Below are positions 14,810 through 22,927 of a DNA stretch of 64,000 nucleotides, piece after piece. Origin of the DNA: Fodinibacter sp963747405 (lineage in GTDB: Bacteria > Actinomycetota > Actinomycetes > Actinomycetales > Dermatophilaceae). Numbering within the stretch: position 1 is the first letter of the stretch; each line of letters starts with the position of its first letter. The DNA is taken from assembly GCA_963747405.1 (NCBI GenBank), contig CAVVFG010000025.1, positions 124,001 to 188,000 of the forward strand, given 5' to 3'. The position numbers and the translations under genes are program-made. The notes beneath the pieces were generated by a model that had not been told where the DNA came from, did no database searches, and worked only from the letters and a program-made list of their open reading frames with translations.

Positions 14810-16471
14810 ATGCGGATCATCATCATCGGCGGCGTCGCCGGCGGCATGAGCGCGGCCACGCGGCTGCGCCGGCTTCTCGAGGACGCCGAGATCACCGTCG
14901 TCGAGCGCAGCGGCCACGTCTCCTACGCCAACTGCGGCCTGCCCTACCACGTCGGGGGCGTCATCGAGAAGCGCTCGTCGCTGCTGCTGCAGACGCCCTC
15001 GGCCCTGCACCGGCGCTTCGGCCTCGACGTGCGCGTGCACACCGAGGCCGTGCGCATCGACCGCGACCGGCAGGTGGTGATGGTGCGCGACCTCGTCGCC
15101 GACGAGCTGCTCGAGCTGCCCTACGACGCCCTCGTGCTGTCCACCGGCGCACGGGCCGTGCGGCCGCCGATCCCGGGCATCGAGCGCGCGCTGTCGCTGC
15201 GCGATGTCGAGGACACCGACGCCCTGGTGGCCGCCACCCACGACGCGCACAGCGCCGTGGTCGTCGGGGGCGGCTTCATCGGGGTCGAGGTCACCGAGAA
15301 CCTGGTGCGGCTCGGGCTCGCGGTCACCCTCGTCGAGGCGGCCGACCAGGTGATGACGCCGCTCGACCCCGAGATGGTGACCCCGGTGCACGACCGTGTC
15401 CGCCGGCACGGCGTCGACCTGCGGCTCGGCGCCGGCGTGTCCGCCATCGGGCCGCACGACGTCATCCTGACCACCGGCGAGAGCGTGCCGGCCGACCTCG
15501 TCGTCGCCGCCATCGGCGTGCGCCCCGAGACCACGCTCGCCCAGGCCACGGGGCTCGCGGTAGGTGAGCGTGGCGGCATCCTCGTCGACGAGCACCTGCG
15601 CACCAGCGACCCCGCCATCCTCGCCGTCGGCGACGCCGTCGAGAAGGTCGATGCCGTCGACGGCTCCGCGACGCTGGTTCCACTGGCCAACACCGCCAAC
15701 CTGCAGGGCCGCCGGGCGGCCGACGTCATCGCCGGCCTGGCCGTGCGCGACCGACCGGTGCTCGGCACCGCGATCGTCGGCGTCTTCGGGCTGCAGGTGG
15801 CCTCGACCGGCTGGTCCGAGAAGCGGCTGCGAGCCGCGGGTCGGCCCTACCGGGCCATCCACACCCATCCGGCATCGCACGCCACCTACTACCCCGGGGC
15901 CGACGCGTTGGCCCTGAAGCTGCTCGTCGACCCCGAGACCGACGCCATCCTGGGCGCGCAGGGGGTCGGCGACTCCGGTGTCGACAAGCGCATCGACGTC
16001 ATCGCCACCGCCATCACCGGTGGTCTGCCCGCGAGTGCGCTCGCCGACCTCGAGCTGGCCTACGCGCCCGCCTTCTCCTCCGCCAAGGACCCGGTCAACA
16101 TGCTCGGCCACGTGGCCGAGAACCTGCGTCGCGGCACCACCGCCTCGGTGCAGTGGCACGAGCTGGCGGATGCCGTGGCCACCGGCGCCGTCGTCGTCGA
16201 CGTTCGCGGCGCCGGTGAGCGCACGGCCGTGGGCGTCATCCCCGGCGCCCTGCACATCCCGCTGGACTCCCTGCGCGAGCGGCTCGGCGAGATCCCGGCC
16301 GGGCCGGTCGTCGTGCACTGCGCGGTGGGGGTGCGCGGCCACACCGCGGCGCGCATCCTCGCCCAGCACGGCCGCGACGTGCGCAACCTCGACGGCGGCA
16401 TCCGCACCTGGCAGGCCGGCACCCGCTCGTTGTCCGCCACCGCAGCGCAGCCGCAGCTGGCCCGCACGTAG
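14810..16471 (+). CDS. CoA-disulfide reductase fused to rhodanese (persulfide reductase)
   Basis: 553 residues. FAD motif 'RIIIIGGVAGGMSAATRLRR' opens the protein, followed by the single active Cys in 'SYANCGLPYHVGG' (~residue 43) typical of CoA-disulfide/persulfide reductases. NAD(P)H motif: 'AVVVGGGFIGVEV'. Second FAD motif: 'PAILAVGDAVE'. Residues ~455-545 are a rhodanese domain with active-site loop 'VHCAVGVRGHTAAR'. Such fusions reduce CoA persulfide or polysulfide to sulfide. There is no ribosome site; the ATG is close to the predicted transcription start. The CstR-type operator upstream and the thioredoxin nearby fit sulfane-sulfur detoxification. Confidence 0.92.
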   Translation: MRIIIIGGVAGGMSAATRLRRLLEDAEITVVERSGHVSYANCGLPYHVGGVIEKRSSLLLQTPSALHRRFGLDVRVHTEAVRIDRDRQVVMVRDLVADELLELPYDALVLSTGARAVRPPIPGIERALSLRDVEDTDALVAATHDAHSAVVVGGGFIGVEVTENLVRLGLAVTLVEAADQVMTPLDPEMVTPVHDRVRRHGVDLRLGAGVSAIGPHDVILTTGESVPADLVVAAIGVRPETTLAQATGLAVGERGGILVDEHLRTSDPAILAVGDAVEKVDAVDGSATLVPLANTANLQGRRAADVIAGLAVRDRPVLGTAIVGVFGLQVASTGWSEKRLRAAGRPYRAIHTHPASHATYYPGADALALKLLVDPETDAILGAQGVGDSGVDKRIDVIATAITGGLPASALADLELAYAPAFSSAKDPVNMLGHVAENLRRGTTASVQWHELADAVATGAVVVDVRGAGERTAVGVIPGALHIPLDSLRERLGEIPAGPVVVHCAVGVRGHTAARILAQHGRDVRNLDGGIRTWQAGTRSLSATAAQPQLART

Positions 16472-16492
16472 GCACCTCGCCGCGTCGAGAGC

Positions 16493-16650
16493 GTCCCTGG
16501 CGCGACCAATAGGTCACAGCAGGGACACTCGGTGTGCCGTGTTCCGGGCCAACCGTCCCGGACGCGACCAATAGGTCACAGCAGGGACACCCGGTGTGCC
16601 GTGTTCCGGGCCAACCGTCCCGGACGTGACCTATTGGTCACAGCAGGGGC
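16493..16650. repeat. Three tandem copies of a 34-nt palindromic element, 62-bp period
   Basis: Copies at 16493-16526, 16555-16588 and 16617-16650. Each has the form GTCCC-N6-GACC-AATA-GGTC-N6-GGGAC (third copy TATT centre and GGGGC). The 28 bases between copies are also repeated, giving a unit of exactly 62 bp. The array fills the gap between two convergent genes. Further copies lie at 50405, 50449 and 59128. Confidence 0.92.
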
Positions 16651-16684
16651 GCCCGGCATGCTGTTCGGGTGTGCGGTTAGCGGG

Positions 16685-17398
16685 TCAGCCGTCGGCGCGG
16701 ACGCGGAACAGCACGACCGTGTCGAGCGCCGGGCGGTCATTGCCGTCGACGTCCCGGTGGCGCAGCTGGGCCAGCTCGACGTCGACGGGCAGCCCGGCGG
16801 CCGAGGCGATGACGTCCTCGGGGTCGAGCAGGATCGTGGGGTCCTGTGGACCACCGACCCCCTCGGTGAGGTTGCGCACCGCATGGGCGACGACGAGGAC
16901 CGCACCGCCCACCGCGGCCGCGCGCACCGCGGCTCGCAGCGCCTCACCCCACTCGGTGCGGGGCAGGTGCAGGTAGGAGATCAGCACCAAGGCATAGGCC
17001 GGCCCGTCGCCACCGGCCGGCGCACGGGAGCGGTCGTCGCGGGCCTGCCCATGCGCCCCGGAACCGACCACCAGGTCGCTCGGGGGGCGCGGTGCCGGCC
17101 GCGTGGCATCGGCCACCACGGCCGTGAACGCCGCGCGGCGCTCCCCGAGGCGGCGGTCGGCGATCTCGTTCATCCGCTCGACGCCCACCGCCGAGAAGTC
17201 CGCGGCGACGACCCCCCAACCCCGCTCGACGAGCCACAGCGCGTTGCGGCCCTCGCCTGCGGCGATGTCGAGGGCGACGCCGGGCGGCATCGGAGCGCAC
17301 AGCTCACGCACCCACACGTTGGGGCCGGCCGACCACACCAGCTCGGCACCGGCGTACCGGGCGTCCCAGGCCGCGGCATCCATCGTGGCCCCGCTCAT
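16685..17398 (-). CDS. SAM-dependent methyltransferase (tellurite/thiopurine-type)
   Basis: 237 residues; the ATG overlaps the stop of the cstR-like gene (ATGA). 'WDARYAGAELVWSAGPNVWV' at the N-terminus is typical of small methyltransferases annotated with TehB. SAM motif I is 'ALDIAAGEGRNALWLVERGW', followed by 'VVAADFSAVGVERM'. A mid-protein insertion of ~25 polar residues ('GSGAHGQARDDRSRAPAG') is unusual for the family. Coupling to the persulfide sensor suggests a thiol or chalcogen substrate; that is inference. Confidence 0.88.
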   Translation of the reverse strand: MSGATMDAAAWDARYAGAELVWSAGPNVWVRELCAPMPPGVALDIAAGEGRNALWLVERGWGVVAADFSAVGVERMNEIADRRLGERRAAFTAVVADATRPAPRPPSDLVVGSGAHGQARDDRSRAPAGGDGPAYALVLISYLHLPRTEWGEALRAAVRAAAVGGAVLVVAHAVRNLTEGVGGPQDPTILLDPEDVIASAAGLPVDVELAQLRHRDVDGNDRPALDTVVLFRVRADG

Positions 17399-17655
17399 GC
17401 CAGCGACAGGAAGAGCTTCTCCATGGTGTCGACGTCCATCTCGTGCCCCTCGGGGTCGGTGATGCACTGCCGCAGGCCGAGCGCGATGACGGCGAAGCCG
17501 GCCCGGTCGAGCGCCTTGGAGACCGCCGCGAGCTGGGTGACGATGTCCTGGCACTCACGACCCTCGTCGATCATCTTCAGCACGCCGCCGATCTGGCCCT
17601 GGGCACGCTTGAGCCGCTTGACGACGGCCTGCATCTCGTCGGGGTTGAGCTCCAT
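17395..17655 (-). CDS. cstR: CstR-type persulfide-sensing repressor (CsoR/DUF156 family)
   Basis: 86 residues, all-helical CsoR family: 'DEMQAVVKRLKRAQGQIGGV' and 'GRECQDIVTQLAAVSKALD'. CsoR copper sensors need Cys-x(n)-His-x3-Cys. Here the two Cys are present (GRECQD and LRQCIT) but the His four residues before the second Cys is replaced by Gly. Loss of the His with retention of both Cys is the mark of CstR, which senses per- and polysulfides. Start ATG at 17655 with GGAGG upstream. A 16-bp operator lies 36 bases upstream, consistent with autorepression, and similar sites precede the SQR, CoADR and thioredoxin genes. Confidence 0.88.
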   Translation of the reverse strand: MELNPDEMQAVVKRLKRAQGQIGGVLKMIDEGRECQDIVTQLAAVSKALDRAGFAVIALGLRQCITDPEGHEMDVDTMEKLFLSLA

Positions 17656-17690
17656 GCCGGGTCCTCCAGGTGGTGTGTGGTGAGTCAAAG

Positions 17691-17706
17691 ATACCCCCGG
17701 TCGTAT
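17691..17706. promoter_or_regulatory. CstR-type operator in front of cstR
   Basis: ATAC-CCCCGGTC-GTAT, 16 bp, weaker match (4-bp outer arms, GC core). Read on the minus strand the left arm becomes GGGGTATCTT, giving a -10-like TATCTT, so the repressor would cover its own promoter. Confidence 0.7.
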
Positions 17707-17772
17707 CGACGTGCGCTGCCGGCGCGACACCGACCGGCACCCCGCAGCGGGATGCCGGTCGGTGGTCGGGCG

Positions 17773-18150
17773 TCAGGCCTGCTGGGGGGCGGCCTGCTGG
17801 GCCGCGACCTGGCGCCGCACGTCGTCCATGTCGAGCGCCTTGATGCCCTCGATGACCTGCTCGAGGCCGGCGGGAGGCAGCGCCCCGGACTGGCGGAAGA
17901 CGAGGATGCCCTCGCGGAAGCCCATGATGGTGGGGATCGAGCTGATCTGGGCGGCGCCCGCCAGGGCCTGCTCGGCCTCGGTGTCGACCTTGCCGAACAC
18001 GACGTCGTCGTGCTTCACGCTGGACTTCTCGTAGGTCGGCGCGAACTGGCGGCACGGGCCGCACCACGACGCCCACCAGTCGATGAGCACGATGTCGCTC
18101 GTCGTGATGGTCTGCTCGAAGGTGTCGGCGGTGAGCTCGACGGTGGCCAT
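17773..18150 (-). CDS. trxA: Thioredoxin
   Basis: 125 residues. Active site WCGPC in 'LIDWWASWCGPCRQFAPTYE' (~residues 22-41) and cis-Pro in 'SSIPTIMGF'. The C-terminal ~20 residues are an Ala/Gln-rich tail beyond the usual ~105-residue thioredoxin. ATG at 18150 preceded by GAGGAG on the minus strand. A CstR-type operator 56 bases upstream puts it in the persulfide regulon, where thioredoxin would reduce protein persulfides or supply the rhodanese. Confidence 0.95.
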   Translation of the reverse strand: MATVELTADTFEQTITTSDIVLIDWWASWCGPCRQFAPTYEKSSVKHDDVVFGKVDTEAEQALAGAAQISSIPTIMGFREGILVFRQSGALPPAGLEQVIEGIKALDMDDVRRQVAAQQAAPQQA

Positions 18151-18205
18151 GCTGGATGCTCCTCGGGTCGGCTGGTGTCTGTGGGGCCTGCGATCGTTCA
18201 ACACG

Positions 18206-18221
18206 ATACCCCCATGGGTAT
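18206..18221. promoter_or_regulatory. CstR-type operator between thioredoxin and rsm22
   Basis: ATACCC-CCAT-GGGTAT, 16 bp with perfect 6-bp arms. On the minus strand the left arm leads into TATCGT as a possible -10 for the thioredoxin gene. It is 86 bases from the rsm22 start and might affect that gene too. Confidence 0.78.
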
Positions 18222-18306
18222 ATTCCTGCTCATCGCGGCCTTCGATGGAACACCCGAACCGCCCGATGTCATCCCGATCCGAGCCACCGTCCGGCACGAT
18301 GACGAC

Positions 18307-19290
18307 GTGCCGCACACGCTCAGCCAGGCCCTCGAGACCGTGCTCGACGGACTGCCGGCCGGCCCCCTGCGGCGCGCCACGGCATCCTTGATCGACGCCT
18401 ACCGCAGCGGCGCGCCCCCCACCTCGCAGGTGCTGCGCGACCCCACCACCGCGGCGGCCTACGCCGCGTACCGGATGCCGGCCACGCACGCCGCCGTGTC
18501 GCGCGCGCTGCGGCAGGCCACCGGCCTGGCCCCCGGGCTCGAGGTGCGCACGCTGGTCGACGTCGGCGGTGGCACCGGGGCGGCGACCTGGGCGGCGGCC
18601 GAGGCGTTCGGGTCGCTGGACGGGGCCACGGTGCTCGATGCGTCCACCGACGCGCTGGCCCTCGGCGCTCGGATCGGGCGGCACGGGCCGCCGGCGGTGG
18701 CCGGCGCGCGCTGGTCCACGACGCTGCTCGGCCCACGCACCGCGCTCCCCGCGGCCGATCTCGTGGTGCTCAGCTACCTGCTCGGCGAGCTGACCGAGTC
18801 CGTGCAGCAAGGGGTGGTCGACGCGGCGGCGGTCGCGGCATCCCGGCTCGTGCTGGTGGTCGAGCCCGGCACGCCTCGGGGATATGCCGCCGTGCTGGCC
18901 GCCCGCTCCCGGCTCACCGCCGCCGGGTGGCACCTGCTGGCCCCCTGCCCGCAGGACGGCGCCTGCCCGGTGGCATCCCGGCCCGGTGACTGGTGCCACT
19001 TCAGCGTCCGGCTCGACCGCAGCGCCCTGCACCGTCGGGTCAAGGGCGGGCGGCTCGGCCACGAGGACGAGAAGTTCTCGTACCTGCTGGCATCACGCGA
19101 GCCGCTGCCGCGCGCCGGGGCCCGCGTGCTGCGACACCCGGTCACCCGCAAGGGGCTGGTGCAGCTCGAGGTCTGCGACTCCGCGGCGTCCAGCGGGCGG
19201 GTGGTGGTGACGCGACGCGATCCGATCGCCTACCGTGCAGCACGCGACGCCTCGTGGGGGGACCCGTGGCCCGGCCCCGGCCTTTGCTAG
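18307..19290 (+). CDS. Rsm22-type small ribosomal subunit methyltransferase
   Basis: 327 residues from GTG 18307. 'LSQALETVLDGLPAGPLRRA' matches the usual N-terminus of bacterial Rsm22-like proteins, so I rejected an in-frame ATG at 18214 that falls inside the operator. SAM motif: 'TLVDVGGGTGAATWAAAEAF'. The Cys-rich region 'LLAPCPQDGACP' with 'DWCHFSVRLDR' matches the family's iron-sulfur/zinc Cys set, and 'EDEKFSYLLASR' is a strong family signature. The C-terminal part (~residues 265-325) is an OB-like extension. The mitochondrial homologue is needed for small-subunit assembly; the bacterial target is unclear. Confidence 0.88.
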   Translation: MPHTLSQALETVLDGLPAGPLRRATASLIDAYRSGAPPTSQVLRDPTTAAAYAAYRMPATHAAVSRALRQATGLAPGLEVRTLVDVGGGTGAATWAAAEAFGSLDGATVLDASTDALALGARIGRHGPPAVAGARWSTTLLGPRTALPAADLVVLSYLLGELTESVQQGVVDAAAVAASRLVLVVEPGTPRGYAAVLAARSRLTAAGWHLLAPCPQDGACPVASRPGDWCHFSVRLDRSALHRRVKGGRLGHEDEKFSYLLASREPLPRAGARVLRHPVTRKGLVQLEVCDSAASSGRVVVTRRDPIAYRAARDASWGDPWPGPGLC

Positions 19291-19326
19291 CGTCGACACG
19301 ATCGATTCCCCGCACCAAGGAGTGAC

Positions 19327-19602
19327 ATGACCAAGAAGGACATCGCCCAAGCCGTCGCGCAGCGCGCCGACGTCTCCGCCGCCGCCGCCGAGGACATCAT
19401 CGGCGCGGCGCTCGACGTCATCGGTGAGCAGCTCGCCAAGGGCGAGGACGTCCGCCTCGCCGGGTTCGGCACGTTCGAGACCCGCGAGCGCGCGGCCCGC
19501 ACCGGCCGCAACCCGCAGACCGGCGAGGAGATCGCCATCGCCGCGTCGACCTCGGTCGGCTTCAAGGCGGCCGCGCAGCTCAAGCGCGCGGTCAACGGCT
19601 GA
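19327..19602 (+). CDS. hup: HU-family nucleoid DNA-binding protein
   Basis: 91 residues, ATG with AAGGAG upstream. 'MTKKDIAQAVAQRADVS' and the family signature 'GFGTFETRERAARTGRNPQTGE' (DNA-embracing beta arms) are clear. Dimeric HU bends DNA and compacts the nucleoid. Length is that of plain HU, without the Lys/Ala-rich C-terminal tail of the mycobacterial HupB type. A GC-rich terminator follows. Confidence 0.95.
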   Translation: MTKKDIAQAVAQRADVSAAAAEDIIGAALDVIGEQLAKGEDVRLAGFGTFETRERAARTGRNPQTGEEIAIAASTSVGFKAAAQLKRAVNG

Positions 19603-19627
19603 CGCCGGGCAGCACCGCACGCACGCC

Positions 19628-19665
19628 GACGGGGCGTCGACCACTTCGGTGGTGGGCGCCCCGTC
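19628..19665 (+). terminator. GC-rich hairpin after hup
   Basis: GACGGGGCG (19628-19636) pairs with CGCCCCGTC (19657-19665), with an inner ACCAC-TTCG-GTGGT stem-loop. There is no U-tract, as is usual in high-GC actinobacteria. It begins 26 bases after the hup stop. Confidence 0.85.
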
Positions 19666-19746
19666 GTCGCGCCCACACCACGCCCGGAGCCGCACCCACG
19701 CCCGCGGCCGCGGCCGCACGTGCGCCCGCCCCATGGTCACCGCTCT

Positions 19747-19828
19747 TCCCCGACTTTGCAGGCGAGAAGCCGCGCGAAGCGCCGCATCGGCGGCGTGTCG
19801 GGCGGTGACTCGCCTGCAAAGTCGGGGA
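19747..19828. repeat. Perfect 20-bp inverted repeat with 42-base loop
   Basis: Arms 19747-19766 and 19809-19828 are exact reverse complements; the left arm begins TCCCCGACTTTGCAGG. The loop is GC-rich with CGCCGCATCGGCGGCG-like inner pairing. It lies 145 bases past hup, beyond that gene's own terminator, and does not overlap a gene. Confidence 0.9.
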
Positions 19829-19987
19829 GACACCGGGCGCGGGTCGGCCCGCTCTGGGCCGTGGTCGCCTCGGACGGTTCACGACCGATACCGGATGCCG
19901 GAATGCACGCCTATCGCTGATTCCGCACCTTCGCAGGGTCAGGACTGCACTTTCCGGAACCCACGACCGCGCCGTATGCTCGCGAGC

Positions 19988-21466
19988 ATGCACCAGTACA
20001 TCGGCGGGCAGCGGCGCGACGCCACCTCGGGCCAGACCTTCGACGTGCTCGACCCGAGCACCAACGAGACGATCGAGACGGTGACCCTGGCGGGGGCCGA
20101 CGACGTCGACGCCGCGGTGGGCGCGGCAGCCACCGCGTTCGAGGAGTGGAGCCGCGCCACCCCGGCCGAGCGGTCGACCGTGCTGCTGGCGGCGGCCCGG
20201 CTGCTCGACGAGCGAGCCGAGGAGCTCGCGCAGCTCGAGAGCCGCCAGGCCGGCAAGCCGATCCGGCTGGCGCGCGAGTTCGACGTGCCGGGCACCGTCG
20301 ACAACACGGCGTTCTTCGGCACGGCCGCGCGCCGCCTCGACGGCATGGCCAGTGCCGAGTACTCCGGCGACCACACGTCATCCATCCGGCGGGAGCCGAT
20401 CGGCGTCGTCGGCTCCATCGCGCCGTGGAACTACCCGCTGCAGATGGCGGCCTGGAAGGTGCTGCCCGCCATCGCCGCCGGCAACACCATCGTGCTCAAG
20501 CCGGCCGAGATCACCCCGCTCACCAGCCTGCTCTTCGCCGAGGGGTTCACCGCCGCCGGCGCCCCCGCCGGCGTGGTGAACGTCGTCACCGGCACCGGCC
20601 GGGTCGCCGGCCAGCACCTCGTGGGCCACCCCGACGTCGCGATGACGAGCTTCACCGGCTCCACCGGCGTCGGGCGACAGGTGATGGCCACGGCATCCGC
20701 CACCGGCAAGCGGGTGCACCTCGAGCTCGGCGGCAAGGCGCCGTTCGTGGTCTTCGACGACGCCGACCTCGAGGCGGCGGTGCACGGCGCCGTCGCGGCA
20801 TCCCTCATCAACGCCGGCCAGGACTGCACCGCCGCCACCCGCGCGATCGTGCACCGCAGCATCCACGACGCGTTCGTGCAGGGCGTCGCCGACCTGATGG
20901 CCCAGGTGCGGCTCGGCCCGACCGGCGACGAGGCCACCGACCTCGGACCGCTCAGCTCCCCGGCCCACCACGCCAAGGTGGCCGGCATGGTCGAGCGCGC
21001 CCGGGGCTACGCCAAGGTCGTCACCGGCGGGCAGTCACCCACCGGCGACCTCGCCCGCGGCTGCTACTACGAGCCCACCCTGGTCAGTGACGTGCCGCTC
21101 GACTCCGAGATCTGGCGCGACGAGGTGTTCGGCCCGGTGCTCGCCGTCGTGGCGTTCGACGACGACGACGAGGCCATCCGCCTCGCGAACGACACCGAGT
21201 TCGGGCTGGCCGCGTCGGCCTGGACCCGCGACACCTACCGCGCCGGCCGGGCGACCCGCGAGATCAGGGCGGGCTGCGTGTGGGTCAACGACCACATCCC
21301 GATCATCAGCGAGATGCCGCACGGTGGGTACCGGCACAGTGGTTTCGGCAAGGACATGTCGGCCTACTCGTTCGACGAGTACACCAACATCAAGCACGTG
21401 ATGCACGACAACACCGCGGTCGCCCACAAGCCGTGGCACCGCACGATCTTCACCCTGCCCGGCTGA
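19988..21466 (+). CDS. Gamma-aminobutyraldehyde/betaine-aldehyde-type dehydrogenase
   Basis: 492 residues from ATG 19988 (an in-frame ATG at 19976 is possible). The ALDH signature is complete: 'VGSIAPWNYPLQMAAWKV' with the catalytic-site Asn, 'TGSTGVGRQV' for NAD binding, 'LELGGKAPFVVFDDADLE' with the general base Glu, and 'NAGQDCTAATR' with the nucleophile Cys (~280). These features are closest to aminobutyraldehyde dehydrogenases. It is followed 87 bases downstream by a class III aminotransferase. Together they would turn putrescine or a similar diamine into an amino acid such as GABA. Confidence 0.9.
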   Translation: MHQYIGGQRRDATSGQTFDVLDPSTNETIETVTLAGADDVDAAVGAAATAFEEWSRATPAERSTVLLAAARLLDERAEELAQLESRQAGKPIRLAREFDVPGTVDNTAFFGTAARRLDGMASAEYSGDHTSSIRREPIGVVGSIAPWNYPLQMAAWKVLPAIAAGNTIVLKPAEITPLTSLLFAEGFTAAGAPAGVVNVVTGTGRVAGQHLVGHPDVAMTSFTGSTGVGRQVMATASATGKRVHLELGGKAPFVVFDDADLEAAVHGAVAASLINAGQDCTAATRAIVHRSIHDAFVQGVADLMAQVRLGPTGDEATDLGPLSSPAHHAKVAGMVERARGYAKVVTGGQSPTGDLARGCYYEPTLVSDVPLDSEIWRDEVFGPVLAVVAFDDDDEAIRLANDTEFGLAASAWTRDTYRAGRATREIRAGCVWVNDHIPIISEMPHGGYRHSGFGKDMSAYSFDEYTNIKHVMHDNTAVAHKPWHRTIFTLPG

Positions 21467-21553
21467 CCACCACCCCACCAACCCGGTCCACCCCGGCGAC
21501 CCCGCCGGCCTTGCTCGCCCAGCCCGACCCGAGACGCACGAGAGGCCTTCCCG

Positions 21554-22927
21554 ATGAGCACCTTCCCCGAGCCGCAGATCACCGCCGACCCCGAGCGGGG
21601 CGCGCGGGTCTCGCGCGACGACCGCGACCACGTGTTCCACTCCTGGTCGGCACAGGCCCTGATCAACCCCCTGCCCATCGCGGGGGCCTCGGGCAGCCAC
21701 TTCTGGGACTTCGAGGGCAAGCGCTACCTCGACTTCTCCAGCCAGCTGGTCAACGTCAACATCGGCTACCAGCACCCCAAGCTGGTCGCGGCGATCCAGG
21801 AGGCCGCGGCGCGGCAGTGCACCATCGCGCCGAGCTTCGCCGACGAGTCCCGTTCCGAGGCAGCCCGACTCATCGCCGGCCTGGCCCCCGGAACCCTGAA
21901 CCGGGTGTTCTTCACCAACGGCGGCGCCGAGGCCACCGAGAACGCCATGCGGATGGCGCGCCTGCACACCGGGCGCCACAAGGTGCTCACCGCCTACCGC
22001 AGCTACCACGGCGCCACGGCCGGTGCCATCACGGCGACCGGCGACCCGCGGCGCTGGCCCAGCGAGCCCGGCATGAGCGGCATCGTGCACTTCTGGGGGC
22101 CCTACCCCTACCGTTCCGCGTTCCACGCCACGAGCGAGGCGCAGGAGTGCGAGCGCGCCCTGCAGCACCTGCGCGACACGATCATGGTCGAGGGCCCGTC
22201 CACGATCGCGGCGATCATGCTCGAGACCGTGGTGGGCACCAACGGCATCCTCGTGCCGCCGGACGGCTACCTCGCGGGAGTACGCGAGATCTGCGACGAG
22301 CACGGCATCATCTGGATCGCCGACGAGGTCATGGCCGGCTTCGGCCGCTGCGGCGAGTGGTTCGCGGTCGACCACTGGGGCGTCACGCCCGACCTGATCT
22401 GCTTCGCCAAGGGCATCAACTCCGGCTACGTGCCGCTCGGGGGGGTCGTCATCTCCGACGCCGTCGCCGACACCTTCGCCGAGCGCGCCTTCCCCGGCGG
22501 CCTCACCTACTCGGGCCACCCGCTGGCCTGCGCCTCGGCCGTCGCCTCCATCGGCATCTTCCAGGAGGAGGGCATCCTCGAGAACGTGCGCAAGGTGAGC
22601 GACACCGTCATCGCGCCGCGCCTGGCCGAGATCGCGGACAAGCACCCGAGCGTCGGCGAGGTGCGCGGCCTCGGCTTCTTCTGGGCGGTCGAGCTGGTCA
22701 AGGATGCCGGCACGCGCGAGCCGCTCGTCGCCTACAACGCCGGCGGGTCCGCGGCGGCCCCGATGAACGACTTCGCCGCCGCCTGCAAGGCCGAGGGGCT
22801 CTGGCCATTCGTGCACTTCAACCGCACCCACGTGGTGCCGCCGTGCACGACCACCGCCGAGGAGATGGCCGAGGGGCTCGACATCCTCGACCGCGCCCTC
22901 GACGTGGCGGACCGGTTCACCACCTGA
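21554..22927 (+). CDS. Class III PLP-dependent omega-aminotransferase
   Basis: 457 residues. PLP-site features: 'FTNGGAEATENAMRMAR' phosphate loop, 'YRSYHGATAGAITATGD', 'WIADEVMAGFGRCGEWFA' with the PLP-ring Asp, and the Schiff-base Lys in 'ICFAKGINSGYVPLGG'. This pattern matches omega-amino-acid/diamine:pyruvate or 2-oxoglutarate aminotransferases. Paired with the aminobutyraldehyde dehydrogenase, a polyamine or beta-alanine-type substrate is likely. The stop overlaps the next ATG (TGATG). Confidence 0.9.
   Translation: MSTFPEPQITADPERGARVSRDDRDHVFHSWSAQALINPLPIAGASGSHFWDFEGKRYLDFSSQLVNVNIGYQHPKLVAAIQEAAARQCTIAPSFADESRSEAARLIAGLAPGTLNRVFFTNGGAEATENAMRMARLHTGRHKVLTAYRSYHGATAGAITATGDPRRWPSEPGMSGIVHFWGPYPYRSAFHATSEAQECERALQHLRDTIMVEGPSTIAAIMLETVVGTNGILVPPDGYLAGVREICDEHGIIWIADEVMAGFGRCGEWFAVDHWGVTPDLICFAKGINSGYVPLGGVVISDAVADTFAERAFPGGLTYSGHPLACASAVASIGIFQEEGILENVRKVSDTVIAPRLAEIADKHPSVGEVRGLGFFWAVELVKDAGTREPLVAYNAGGSAAAPMNDFAAACKAEGLWPFVHFNRTHVVPPCTTTAEEMAEGLDILDRALDVADRFTT

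Larger units (their letters stand above)
19603..19987. other. 385-base intergenic region between hup and aldehyde dehydrogenase
   Basis: Holds the hup terminator (19628-19665), a long-loop perfect 20-bp inverted repeat (19747-19828), and ~120 bases of lower GC ahead of the dehydrogenase, presumably its promoter. I see no convincing gene in it. Confidence 0.7.

Noticed and set aside
14582..16369. Long minus-strand open frame opposite the CoADR-rhodanese gene
   Set aside because: It is antisense to a gene with full family motifs; only its last 53 codons (the zinc-ribbon protein) are supported by a ribosome site and family match.
16493..16650. Possible CRISPR array (three regularly spaced palindromic repeats)
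   Set aside because: The 28-base intervals are themselves nearly identical, only three units exist, and the same element occurs singly elsewhere; no cas genes.
18214..18306. Longer N-terminus for the Rsm22-like protein starting at ATG 18214
   Set aside because: That ATG lies within the CstR operator, and Rsm22 family proteins begin at about GTG 18307.
19976..19987. Earlier ATG for the aldehyde dehydrogenase
   Set aside because: Adds only four residues; the ATG at 19988 better fits the family N-terminus, though the earlier start cannot be excluded.
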